A DNA stretch of 64,000 bases from Eubacterium pyruvativorans (GTDB lineage: Bacteria > Bacillota > Clostridia > Peptostreptococcales > Anaerovoracaceae). The stretch is from positions 120,378-184,377 of the forward strand of contig NZ_FNBF01000001.1 of assembly GCF_900102225.1 (NCBI RefSeq), in the 5' to 3' direction. The translations under genes were made by a program, and so were the position numbers. The notes beneath the pieces were generated by a model. The model did no database searches and was not told the DNA's origin. It was given only the letters and a program-made list of their open reading frames with translations. This document shows positions 1 through 7,784 of the stretch, in pieces; positions within the stretch are counted from its first letter, which is position 1; every line of letters begins with the position of its first letter.

Positions 1-1
1 C

Positions 2-880
2 GAAGGGCTGGCCACAGAGCTCATGGATTACTGCACGAAGCGGAACGTATCCCTGTCCCTGCCGTCTCTCCGTCTGGACTCGTTTTCCTTCAATGTATTG
101 AATGAGATTCAGAAATACAAGAAATCCGGGCTCACCTTCGCACCGGAAGCCGGCACCCAGCGGCTCCGGGACGTGATCAACAAGGGAATCACGGAAGAGG
201 ATATTTTCAGCGCCGTGGAACAGGCGGTGGAGCTGGGCTGGCGCACCATGAAATTTTACTTTATGGACGGCCTGCCGACGGAAACCGATGAGGACCTTCG
301 GGGAATCGGAGAAATAGCCCGTAAGGCCATCGAGATTTTCCGGAAATCCGGAAAACGGGGGCGTTTCAATGTGACCTGCAGTGTGTCCAATTTCGTGCCG
401 AAACCGTTCACGCCGTTCCAGTGGGCGCCTCAGGCTTCTTCTGAGGAACTCAGGCAGAAGCATGTGGTTCTGGAGCACGCCATGCCGGGCCGGAATGCCC
501 GTCTGACTTATCACGACGATGCCGTCAGTGTCTGCGAAGGGGTGCTGGCGAGAGGTGACCGCAGAATGTCTGCGCTGCTGCTGAAGGCCCACGAAGCCGG
601 ATGCCGGCTGGACGCCTGGACGGAGTATTTCCACCGGGATGTATGGAAAGAACTGCTGGAGAACTGGGAAATCGATTATAAATTCTACACAGAACGGAAG
701 CGCTCTTTCGATGAGGTGATGCCGTGGGATCTGATCGATCCGGGCGTCTCGAAGGAATTCCTGGTGCGGGAGGCGAAGAAGGCGGAGCAGGGTCTGACGA
801 CCCAGGACTGCCGGTACGGCTGTGTCGGCTGCGGCGTGAACCGGAAAACCACATGCGGACTGGGAGGAATCTATGAGTAA
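2..880 (+). CDS. Radical SAM protein of the TIGR03960 type, C-terminal part
   Basis: The reading frame is open from the first bases of the window, so the start and the B12-binding-like and catalytic CxxxCxxC parts lie upstream. The visible 292 residues hold the second half of a radical SAM barrel (APEAGTQRLRDVINKG, then FYFMDGLPTETDED) and end in a cysteine cluster, CRYGCVGC. This matches the large YgiQ-like radical SAM proteins of Clostridia, whose substrate is not established. The next gene starts inside its stop region (8-base overlap) and encodes its usual DUF2344 partner, which supports the call. In related genomes the pair commonly lies near rplU, but that region is outside this window. 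Confidence 0.85.
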   Translation, partial: EGLATELMDYCTKRNVSLSLPSLRLDSFSFNVLNEIQKYKKSGLTFAPEAGTQRLRDVINKGITEEDIFSAVEQAVELGWRTMKFYFMDGLPTETDEDLRGIGEIARKAIEIFRKSGKRGRFNVTCSVSNFVPKPFTPFQWAPQASSEELRQKHVVLEHAMPGRNARLTYHDDAVSVCEGVLARGDRRMSALLLKAHEAGCRLDAWTEYFHRDVWKELLENWEIDYKFYTERKRSFDEVMPWDLIDPGVSKEFLVREAKKAEQGLTTQDCRYGCVGCGVNRKTTCGLGGIYE

Positions 881-1559
881 GTACGTATTGACTTTTTCGA
901 AAAGCGGACTGATTCGTTTCACGTCCCATCTGGACATGCTTCGTCTGTTCAAGCGGGGGTTCCGACGGGCGGGAATCGAGCTGAAATACAGTCAGGGGTT
1001 CAATCCCCATCCCCGTATGGGATTTGCCCAGCCTCTGTCCCTGGGGTATCTGGCGGAGGCGGAACTTCTGGAATTTGAAACGACCCGGGAGTATACAAAG
1101 GACGAAATTATTTCGTCCATGAAACCGACGCTGGCACAGGGAATTGCGATTCATGGCGTGGGCATTGCAGAGGGAAAGAAATCACTGGCGGCTTTGGTGG
1201 ATTCTGCGACCTATACCGTGACATTTCCGATGTCTGTATTCCGGAAAGATTTCCGTCAGGTGACGGCAGACTATCTGGCGCAGAAGGAGATCATCGTCCT
1301 GAAGCATTCTAAGAAATCCGGAGAAACGAAACCGATGAACATCCGGGAGAAGATTCGTTCTCTGGAGGCAGAGTCCGGGGAGAATCATCAACTTGTATTG
1401 AAAATGCTGCTGGATCAGGGGAGTCATTCCAACCTCAACCCGGAACCGGTGATCCGGACTTTCCTGGAGTTTGCCCAGCTGGATGTGCCGCGCTGTGAAA
1501 TCCTCGTGTGCCGAAACGGACTGCATTTCGGTGTTGACGATCCGATCCGGTGGATGTAA
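873..1559 (+). CDS. TIGR03936 / DUF2344 radical SAM-associated protein
   Basis: This 228-residue protein starts within the end of the radical SAM gene, indicating translational coupling. The N-terminal stretch with FSKSGLIRFTSHLDMLRLFKR and the YSQGFNPHPRMGFAQPLSLG motif is typical of DUF2344. In some genomes the domain is fused to the radical SAM protein, so the two products probably form one enzyme. The reaction is unknown; a role in RNA or ribosome modification is only guessed from gene neighbourhoods in other genomes. Confidence 0.85.
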   Translation: MSKYVLTFSKSGLIRFTSHLDMLRLFKRGFRRAGIELKYSQGFNPHPRMGFAQPLSLGYLAEAELLEFETTREYTKDEIISSMKPTLAQGIAIHGVGIAEGKKSLAALVDSATYTVTFPMSVFRKDFRQVTADYLAQKEIIVLKHSKKSGETKPMNIREKIRSLEAESGENHQLVLKMLLDQGSHSNLNPEPVIRTFLEFAQLDVPRCEILVCRNGLHFGVDDPIRWM

Positions 1560-1638
1560 AATACTGGTAAATGGATGATACTGGTATTTCTTGCGGAGCC
1601 ATCGCTCCGGAAGAAATGACATTCTCCGGGAGGTCAGC

Positions 1639-2325
1639 ATGCGCAGTCATACGAATCCGAGAAACTGGAAACAGAAACTGAATGAGAATCGAATGCTGAT
1701 CCGAGCGGCGGCGGTGATCCTGGTGATCATCGCCGCCGCAGTGCTTTTTGTGGGGAAAGAGAATAATGACACTATTTCCATACAGAAAGCCGGGGAAAGC
1801 GGTGTAGTGCAGAAGGCCGGAGCGGAAACACCGAAAACCGGGGAGAGGCAGAGGGTTCTGTATATCGATATGGAAGGGGAGGTGAAGCGGCCCGGTGTGT
1901 ACGAGATGAAGCCTGGCGCCCGGATTTTTGAAGCGGTACGGAAAGCCGGAGGACTGACCGGGAAGGCGGACACCCGGACGATTAATCAGGCGGAGAAGGT
2001 GACAGACGGTCAGCTGATCGTCATTCCCCGGAAGGGCCGGGGGGAGGATGGAACGAATCCGGCAGAAACCGGCATAGGATCTTCCGCTGGGACGGGAACC
2101 ACGGAGGGAAGCACCGGTGGGACCTCTGCGCAGGGGTTGATCAACATCAATACAGCCTCGGAGGCCGAGCTGCAGAAGATTCCCGGGGTAGGGCCGGTCA
2201 CTGCCGGGAAGATTATTGCATACCGCACACAGAACGGCCGGTTCCGGAGGAAGGAGGATCTAAAAAATGTGAGCGGGATCGGCGAGAAGACCTTCGGAAA
2301 GATGGAGTCCATGATTACAGTGTGA
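1639..2325 (+). CDS. comEA: ComEA-family DNA-binding protein (SLBB plus helix-hairpin-helix)
   Basis: A 228-residue membrane-anchored protein. After a short basic N-terminus there is one transmembrane helix (about residues 20-39), then an SLBB domain (about 73-130, GEVKRPGVYEMKPGARI) and, after a Gly/Thr-rich linker, two helix-hairpin-helix motifs near the C-terminus (ININTASEAELQKIPGVGP and later NVSGIGEKTFGKM). In competent Firmicutes ComEA binds incoming double-stranded DNA outside the membrane. The ATG at 1639 was chosen because GGGAGG sits 5 bases upstream; a TTG at 1591 would add 16 residues but has no good ribosome binding site. No comEC lies next to it, so actual competence is unproven. 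Confidence 0.85.
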   Translation: MRSHTNPRNWKQKLNENRMLIRAAAVILVIIAAAVLFVGKENNDTISIQKAGESGVVQKAGAETPKTGERQRVLYIDMEGEVKRPGVYEMKPGARIFEAVRKAGGLTGKADTRTINQAEKVTDGQLIVIPRKGRGEDGTNPAETGIGSSAGTGTTEGSTGGTSAQGLININTASEAELQKIPGVGPVTAGKIIAYRTQNGRFRRKEDLKNVSGIGEKTFGKMESMITV

Positions 2326-2512
2326 AGTCGGATTCAGAAAAAAACCGTCGAAGTATGCATATTTATACTGAAATATACATATATACAAGTTTTTGCATGA
2401 AATCCTCGCACACAGAAAATGAAAAATAAGGTAAAATAAGGGCATGTAAAGAACGCAGACATCCGGATGAAAAGCTGCTGTAATGAATGATTATTAACAG
2501 GAGGAATCGAAG

Positions 2513-2983
2513 ATGAACGGTTACTGGAGGAAAAGCAGAGAAATGACCGAGGAAGAGGAGACTATGCTGCAGCTCAGAACGGAGCGGTTGCTGCTCCGTC
2601 TGGGCATTCCGATGAATTTGAACGGATTTAAATATCTCTGCCGATGCTGTGTTCACACGGTGCTGGATCCGACGATTCTGCAGCGGATTACGAAAACGGT
2701 GTATCCGATTGTTGCGGATGAGTTTAATGTCACAGTGGGCAGCGTGGAAATTGCCATTCGACGGGCCATTGATGCCGCATGGAACGAGCAGGCGGGTATT
2801 TTCCGGCAGCGGTACAGTGATCTGAGCCTGGGACACTGCTGGAAGAAACCGAAGAACACCGAATTTATTTCTGTGGTGGCGTGGCGGCTTCGGTATGAAC
2901 TGCCGGGCCGGACAGAATACGGCGATATTCTTCCGGGAATGATGGCTGCAGACACTTCCCGATCCTACAGACAGGAACTGTAG
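2513..2983 (+). CDS. Stand-alone Spo0A C-terminal-like DNA-binding protein
   Basis: A 156-residue protein preceded by AGGAGG. Residues about 18-95 resemble the Spo0A effector domain: a leucine-rich first helix (LLLRLGIP), NLNGFKYLCRCCVHTVLDP, and the recognition-helix region FNVTVGSVEIAIRRAIDAAW. There is no receiver domain, so it cannot be phosphorylated in the usual Spo0A way. The last 60 residues are not recognised. It is likely a DNA-binding regulator, possibly competing at or adding to Spo0A boxes (inference). Full-length Spo0A would be encoded elsewhere, if present. Confidence 0.75.
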   Translation: MNGYWRKSREMTEEEETMLQLRTERLLLRLGIPMNLNGFKYLCRCCVHTVLDPTILQRITKTVYPIVADEFNVTVGSVEIAIRRAIDAAWNEQAGIFRQRYSDLSLGHCWKKPKNTEFISVVAWRLRYELPGRTEYGDILPGMMAADTSRSYRQEL

Positions 2984-3011
2984 ATGGACTGGAACATGTT
3001 TAGACAAAAGT

Positions 3012-3040
3012 TTGACAATTCATATGGGAAGCGGTAGAAT
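3012..3040 (+). promoter_or_regulatory. Sigma-A promoter for the M24 peptidase gene
   Basis: TTGACA at 3012-3017 and TAGAAT at 3035-3040 are separated by exactly 17 bases. The -35 is perfect and the -10 has five of six consensus bases. It reads into the peptidase gene through a leader of about 65 bases that carries two similar segments ending in AGGTCCTT (about 3065-3075 and 3088-3096), the second running into a T tract. Confidence 0.75.
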
Positions 3041-3113
3041 GGACAAGGATTGATTAATTATTGCTGTAGGTCCTTAGTTATTGTTACAGGTCCTTTTTTT
3101 ATGGAGGCTTCAA

Positions 3114-4202
3114 ATGGAAACTAATAAGCTGAATCGTATTTATGCGAAAATGAAGGAACAGGGTCTCAACCAGATGATCATCACGGATCCGGTACCTATC
3201 TACTATTTGCTGAGAAAGTGGATTATGCCGGGCGAGAGAATGCACGCACTGTATCTGAATGTGAACGGTGATAACCACTTCGTTATCAATAAGCTGTTCC
3301 CGCAGACAGAAGATCTGGGCGTGGAAATCACATATTATGATGATGTGGAAGACGGCGTTGAAATCCTGAGCCAGTTCATCAATAAGGATGAAACGATCGG
3401 CGTTGACAAGAACTGGCCGTCCAGATTCCTGCTGAGACTGCAGGAGCTGGGTGCCGGCAGCAAGTTCGTAAACGGTTCCAAGATTGTAGATAAGGTCAGA
3501 CAGATCAAGGATGCGGATGAAATTCAGGCAATGAGAGAGTCCGCCAAGATGATCGATGAAGTGATGGATAAGCTGATTCCTTGGACAGCCAAGGGTCTGA
3601 CAGAGAATGAGTTGAATGCGAAGTGCCTGGAGATCACGAAGGAAGTCGGTTTCTCCGGTCCGTCCTTCGAGCCGATCACAGCTTATGCGAAGGGTGCTGC
3701 AGATCCGCACCACATGACAGATGATTCCAAGGGCAAGCATGGTGACTGCGTTATCCTGGACATCGGCGGTATGTGGCATGACTATGCTTCCGACATTACC
3801 AGAACGGTATTCATCGGTGAGCACAGCGAAAGACAGAAGGAAATCTACGAGATCGTTCTGGAAGCAAATAAGCGCGGTATTGCTGCAGCGAAGCCGGGCG
3901 TGAAGATGAGCGACATCGATGCCGCTGCCAGAGATTATATCGCATCCAAGGGATACGGCGAATACTTCACCCACAGACTGGGCCACTCCATCGGCATGGA
4001 AGACCACGAAGTCGGTGACGTTTCCTCTGCAAACGACGAGATCGTGGAAGTTGGTCAGACATTCTCCATCGAGCCGGGCATCTATCTGTATGATGAAGGT
4101 ATCGGTGTCAGAATCGAGGACATCGTTGTCGTTACAGAAGACGGCTGCGAAGTACTGAACCACTATCCGAAGGAAGAAATGATCGACGTTCCGGAAGCAT
4201 AA
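3114..4202 (+). CDS. M24-family aminopeptidase (Xaa-Pro peptidase type)
   Basis: A 362-residue cytoplasmic metallopeptidase with a creatinase-like N-terminal domain (about 1-125) and a pita-bread catalytic domain. All five expected metal ligands are visible: Asp216 (LDIGGMWHDYASD), Asp227, His291 (HRLGHSIGMEDHE), Glu320 (IEPGIYLY) and Glu335 (VRIEDIVVV). These enzymes remove the residue before proline or process proline-containing dipeptides. The ATG at 3114 has GGAGG 6 bases upstream. Arginine is mostly AGA here, unlike the CGG-rich genes later in the window, which suggests high expression. A prolyl-iminopeptidase-type hydrolase follows, so the pair probably digests proline-rich peptides. 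Confidence 0.9.
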   Translation: METNKLNRIYAKMKEQGLNQMIITDPVPIYYLLRKWIMPGERMHALYLNVNGDNHFVINKLFPQTEDLGVEITYYDDVEDGVEILSQFINKDETIGVDKNWPSRFLLRLQELGAGSKFVNGSKIVDKVRQIKDADEIQAMRESAKMIDEVMDKLIPWTAKGLTENELNAKCLEITKEVGFSGPSFEPITAYAKGAADPHHMTDDSKGKHGDCVILDIGGMWHDYASDITRTVFIGEHSERQKEIYEIVLEANKRGIAAAKPGVKMSDIDAAARDYIASKGYGEYFTHRLGHSIGMEDHEVGDVSSANDEIVEVGQTFSIEPGIYLYDEGIGVRIEDIVVVTEDGCEVLNHYPKEEMIDVPEA

Positions 4203-4216
4203 GAAACAGTATTCTG

Positions 4217-4252
4217 CATATTGCTGCGGCATTTCCGCCGCAGCGGTATGCT
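4217..4252 (+). other. Intercistronic RNA hairpin
   Basis: Arms 4217-4231 (GCATATTGCTGCGGC) and 4238-4252 (GCCGCAGCGGTATGC) form a stem of about 15 base pairs with two G-U pairs and a 6-base loop. No T run follows, so it is unlikely to be a full terminator. It more likely protects the upstream mRNA 3' end or reduces expression of the next gene. Confidence 0.6.
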
Positions 4253-4287
4253 CTGTTCTGAGAAGAATACACAGGAGGTAATGACCC

Positions 4288-5181
4288 ATGGCGAAGATTG
4301 AAGAAGGCTATATGCCTTACCTCGGGTACAAGACTTATTACAGAATTGTCGGCGAGAAGAAGGATAACGGCAAGGCGCCGCTGCTCTGTCTCCACGGCGG
4401 ACCGGGATCCACACACAACTATTTCGAAGTTCTGGATCACGTTGCAGATGAAGATGACCGTCAGATCATCATGTATGACCAGATCGGATGCGGTAATTCC
4501 TATCTGGACGGCCATCCGGAACTGTGGACACAGGAAACCTGGCTGAATGAGCTGGAGGAGCTGAGAAAGTATCTTCACATTGATGAATGTCACATCATCG
4601 GTCAGTCCTGGGGCGGCATGATGCAGATTGCCTATGCCATCGAGTGCCAGCCGAAGGGTGTGAAGTCCTTCATTATTTCCAGCGGTCATCCGAGCAGCAG
4701 CCTGTGGGAGAGTGAAGGTCTCCGGAGAGTGAAGATGATGCCGCAGGATATGCAGGATGCCATCAACGAGGCGCTGGAAACCAAGAATTTCTCCGGCGCT
4801 GCCTATGACGCTGCCGTTGCGGAATATATGAAGAGATACTGCGATTATCCGCTGGACGAGAATTCTCCGGAGTGTCTGACACGGGAGAAGAAGCACGGTG
4901 ATGAGGCGTATCTGTACGGCTGGGGTCCGAACGAGTTCGCTCCGACCGGAACGCTGAAGGATTTCGAGTATGTGGACAGACTGGGAGAAATCAAGATTCC
5001 GTCTCTGATCTGCAGCGGAATCTCCGATCTGTGCTCGCCGCTGGTTGCGAAGACGATGTACGACGGCATTCCGAATTCCAAGTGGGAACTGTTCACACAT
5101 TCCCATCATATGTGCTTCGTGGAAGAAAACGAGAAGTACTGCAAGATCCTGAAGGAGTGGATGAACGAGCACGACGCATAG
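4288..5181 (+). CDS. Proline iminopeptidase-family alpha/beta hydrolase
   Basis: A 297-residue serine hydrolase of peptidase family S33. The oxyanion motif HGGPGS lies near residue 35 and the nucleophile elbow GQSWGG contains Ser107. A SGISDLCSP segment (acid) and a THSHHM segment (histidine) near residues 245 and 272 complete the likely triad. These enzymes release N-terminal proline or related residues from short peptides in the cytoplasm. It follows the M24 peptidase, separated by a hairpin, and has AGGAGG upstream of its ATG. It is followed by a strong terminator, so the two peptidases form a small transcription unit. Confidence 0.88.
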   Translation: MAKIEEGYMPYLGYKTYYRIVGEKKDNGKAPLLCLHGGPGSTHNYFEVLDHVADEDDRQIIMYDQIGCGNSYLDGHPELWTQETWLNELEELRKYLHIDECHIIGQSWGGMMQIAYAIECQPKGVKSFIISSGHPSSSLWESEGLRRVKMMPQDMQDAINEALETKNFSGAAYDAAVAEYMKRYCDYPLDENSPECLTREKKHGDEAYLYGWGPNEFAPTGTLKDFEYVDRLGEIKIPSLICSGISDLCSPLVAKTMYDGIPNSKWELFTHSHHMCFVEENEKYCKILKEWMNEHDA

Positions 5182-5213
5182 TCGTCCTTCGTCCAGTTCG
5201 AACGGATGCTGAC

Positions 5214-5240
5214 GCCGGCCCGGACGGGCCGGCTTTTTTT
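5214..5240 (+). terminator. Rho-independent terminator after the hydrolase gene
   Basis: Stem arms GCCGGCCC (5214-5221) and GGGCCGGC (5226-5233) around the loop GGAC, followed by seven T at 5234-5240. Confidence 0.93.
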
Positions 5241-5263
5241 GATGATTCCGGCAGGAAGAAGAC

Positions 5264-5292
5264 AAAAAAACAAGCCCCCGGACAAGCCGGGG
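5264..5292 (-). terminator. Rho-independent terminator of the nifS-nifU operon
   Basis: Read on the minus strand, CCCCGG (5292-5287), a 5-base loop and CCGGGG (5281-5276) are followed closely by seven T (complement of 5270-5264). It faces the terminator of the convergent hydrolase gene. Confidence 0.85.
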
Positions 5293-5319
5293 ACAAATGA
5301 TCGATCGATTATGGAAGGA

Positions 5320-5778
5320 CTATACCTCTTCCGGGGCCTCGTCCTCGTCCGGAATATCGCCGTGGTCCGTCGGGTCGAATCCCTTCAGGCCTTCATAGGT
5401 CTTTCCGGTCTTCTGGGCGTAGTCGTAAATCGCATGCTTGATCGCGTGGTCCGCCAGTACGGAACAGTGTAGCTTCTGGGAAGGGAGGCCGCCCAGTTCG
5501 TCAACAATTGTGCTGTTGGAGATCTTCAGCGCTTCTTCCACGGTCTTTCCCTTCATCATTTCCGTCGCCATGCTGGAGGAGGCGATGGCACTGCCGCAGC
5601 CGAAGGTCTTGAACTTGCAGTCCGTAATAACATCGTTATCGTCAACCTTGATCTGCACCTGCATCATATCGCCGCAGACCGGGGAGCCGTAAACGCCGGT
5701 GCCGTCCGCATCAGGAATTTCTCCCACATTTCTTGGATGCATGAAGTGATCCATTACCTTATCATTATACAGTCCCAT
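5320..5778 (-). CDS. nifU: NifU/IscU-type iron-sulfur cluster scaffold
   Basis: A 152-residue scaffold protein on which Fe-S clusters are built from sulfur supplied by the cysteine desulfurase encoded just upstream. The three conserved cysteines and the aspartate are present: Cys35 and Asp37 (SPVCGD), Cys61 (FKTFGCG) and Cys104 (KLHCSVLA). It resembles the clostridial NifU-N-only form, with an acidic C-terminal tail (DIPDEDEAPEEV). The ATG at 5778 was chosen because AGGTGG lies 8 bases upstream and homologues begin at this point; a GTG 12 bases upstream is less likely. Confidence 0.93.
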   Translation of the reverse strand: MGLYNDKVMDHFMHPRNVGEIPDADGTGVYGSPVCGDMMQVQIKVDDNDVITDCKFKTFGCGSAIASSSMATEMMKGKTVEEALKISNSTIVDELGGLPSQKLHCSVLADHAIKHAIYDYAQKTGKTYEGLKGFDPTDHGDIPDEDEAPEEV

Positions 5779-5897
5779 ATTCATTTCCACCTTTCTGCCG
5801 GGTCCGTCCCGAAAGTACCTTCCGGCGGTCCCGTTCTACATGTTTTCGTAATATATTCGTGATTGTTTCCTCGAGGTTTACACCATCCGCTCCCGGG

Positions 5898-7064
5898 TTA
5901 GAGGAGGGAGATCTCACGGAGACGGGAGACCACTGCCTTCAGACAGTCAACGGTGTAGTCCAGATCTTCCTTCGTTGTAAAGTCGCCGACGGTGAAGCGG
6001 ACAGATCCGTGAATCAGTTCGTCGCTGACACCGATTGCCGACAGTACGTGGGACGGCTTCAGAGACTTGGAGGAGCAGGCGGATCCGGTGGATACCGCAA
6101 TACCGAAGCTGTCCAGCAGAAGAAGAATGGATTCTCCTTCAATCTTCGCAAACGTGACGTTCAGGTTGCCCGGGTGACGCTTGGAATGGTCCGAAGGACC
6201 GTTCACGATGACATCCGGAATCTCTGCTGTGATTCTGTCCATCAGGTAATCTCTCAGCTCGGAGCAGTGCTTTCTGTGGTGTTCCAGATTCTGTTCTGCC
6301 AGTTCCGCTGCCGCACCGAATCCGACAATCCCTGCCAGATTCTCTGTGCCGGCGCGCTTGCCCTTCTCCTGGGCACCGCCGTGGATGAAGCTCGGAATGC
6401 GGACACCCTTGCGGATGTACATGCCGCCTTCTCCCTTCGGACCGTAGATCTTGTGGGAGGACATAGACATGAAGTCGACCCCCAGATCATGGACATCGAT
6501 CGGGACGTTTCCAATCGCCTGCACTGCATCTGTGTGGAAGAGAACACCGTGCTTGTGGGCGATCTCACAAAGTTCCTTGATCGGTTCCACTGTTCCGATT
6601 TCGTTGTTCACGAACATGACACTGACCAGAATCGTGTCCTCCCGGATGGCGTCTTCCAGTGCTGCCGGATCGACGAATCCTTCCTTGTTCACGTCCAGGT
6701 AGGTGACTTCATAGCCGTGCTTCTCCAGGAATTCGGTGGAGTGCAGAATTGCATGGTGCTCGATCTTCGTTGTGATGATGTGCTTTCCCTTCTTCTTCAT
6801 GGCATCTGCTACCCCGAAGATGGTCCAGTTATCGGATTCACTTCCACCGCCGTCAAAATACAGCTCGGACGGATCTGCTCCGATGAGGTGTGCGACCTGG
6901 GCTCTCGCCTTGTCCACCGCAGCTTTCGCTTCAAGACCGATGGTATAGAGACTGGAAGGGTTTCCGAAGTTCTGTGTGAAATATGGAATCATCTGCTGCA
7001 GGACTTCTTCCTTCACCGGCGTGGTTGCGGAATAGTCCAGATATACTTTTCTGGTTTGACTCAT
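5898..7064 (-). CDS. nifS: Cysteine desulfurase, NifS/IscS family
   Basis: A 388-residue pyridoxal-phosphate enzyme that takes sulfur from cysteine, giving alanine and a protein persulfide. The N-terminal YLDYSATTPV, the PLP-lysine motif SSHKIYGPKG and the active-site cysteine loop STGSACSSKS are all visible. It lies directly upstream of nifU in the same direction, making a two-gene Fe-S assembly unit. Radical SAM proteins, clustered PurF and other Fe-S enzymes are probable clients. No iscR-type regulator or site is seen nearby. Confidence 0.95.
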   Translation of the reverse strand: MSQTRKVYLDYSATTPVKEEVLQQMIPYFTQNFGNPSSLYTIGLEAKAAVDKARAQVAHLIGADPSELYFDGGGSESDNWTIFGVADAMKKKGKHIITTKIEHHAILHSTEFLEKHGYEVTYLDVNKEGFVDPAALEDAIREDTILVSVMFVNNEIGTVEPIKELCEIAHKHGVLFHTDAVQAIGNVPIDVHDLGVDFMSMSSHKIYGPKGEGGMYIRKGVRIPSFIHGGAQEKGKRAGTENLAGIVGFGAAAELAEQNLEHHRKHCSELRDYLMDRITAEIPDVIVNGPSDHSKRHPGNLNVTFAKIEGESILLLLDSFGIAVSTGSACSSKSLKPSHVLSAIGVSDELIHGSVRFTVGDFTTKEDLDYTVDCLKAVVSRLREISLL

Positions 7065-7105
7065 AGATCAAATCCCCTTTCTGTTATTTCCGTTTTACGA
7101 TAGTG

Positions 7106-7111
7106 ATTATA
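7106..7111 (-). promoter_or_regulatory. -10 element of the nifS-nifU promoter
   Basis: TATAAT on the minus strand, about 42 bases upstream of the nifS start. The -35 is poor (TGTTTG at 17 bases spacing), so only the -10 is convincing. Confidence 0.45.
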
Positions 7112-7161
7112 CCTTGCCTGTCCGCATTCAAACATGGAAAAGGATTATTTCCCGGAATAAA

Positions 7162-7362
7162 TCATCGGCGGAGTCTCGGATCATCCGGATCCACTACCTC
7201 AATATTGTCCAGCTGGGACTTCAGGTTCCGGCGGAATGCAGCCAGGTAGGCCTGGCGCAGTTCCTTCTGTTCCTGCTTCTCCGCAGGGGTGAGGGCCCTC
7301 TCCTTCGAAAGATGGGCCAGTTCGTTGATCCGTGCGATCATTTCTTCTGTAATCATCAACAT
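7162..7362 (-). CDS. DUF896 (YnzC-like) small protein
   Basis: A 66-residue helical protein with the typical DUF896 opening (ARINELAHLSKERALTPAEKQEQKELRQAYL) and a short C-terminus ending DPDDPRLRR. AGGAG lies 7 bases before the first ATG. In Bacillus the family is associated with SOS-induced and stress operons but has no proven biochemical activity. Here it precedes nifS, with its own promoter for nifS between them, so a functional link to Fe-S assembly is not implied. Confidence 0.88.
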   Translation of the reverse strand: MLMITEEMIARINELAHLSKERALTPAEKQEQKELRQAYLAAFRRNLKSQLDNIEVVDPDDPRLRR

Positions 7363-7784
7363 TTCGATTCTCCTGTGCTTTCAGTCTGTCATATATTCTG
7401 TCATATATAATGTAGGGAGCGGCAAAAGAAAAAAACCGTGTCCTATCATAAAAATCATCAACCGTGGAATTGTGGATGACGCACAATATCCCTTCTTTTT
7501 TTCATTGTAACGTTGTTGATTTTACAATGATCGGGGAGAAACTGCAACATTCTTTTTCGGTAGGGGGGAATTGTGTTTACTTTGTGAAATCTTTGTGATA
7601 AACTGTTCTTTGGTTGAATGAAAACTGAAGTTTGAACACCGTCCATAACTGATTTCAGTTTGGCTCTGTTCAGTTCCGGCACTGTAAATTGCCCATTGCA
7701 GCATCGGAGCAGGCATGAATCAGGATTCTCTGGTTCGTTTTCGCAATCATCTAATTATATCTACTTTTAGGAGGTAAAAGAAAA
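7363..7784. other. Intergenic region upstream of the peptide transporter
   Basis: A 422-base AT-rich gap between divergent genes. It contains an inverted repeat, CATTGTAA (7503-7510) and TTACAATG (7522-7529), with an 11-base spacer, which could be an operator for the transporter gene. A possible promoter (TTTACT about 7576, GATAAA about 7597) is weak. The ribosome binding site AGGAGG lies at about 7771. No small gene or RNA was recognised. Confidence 0.4.
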
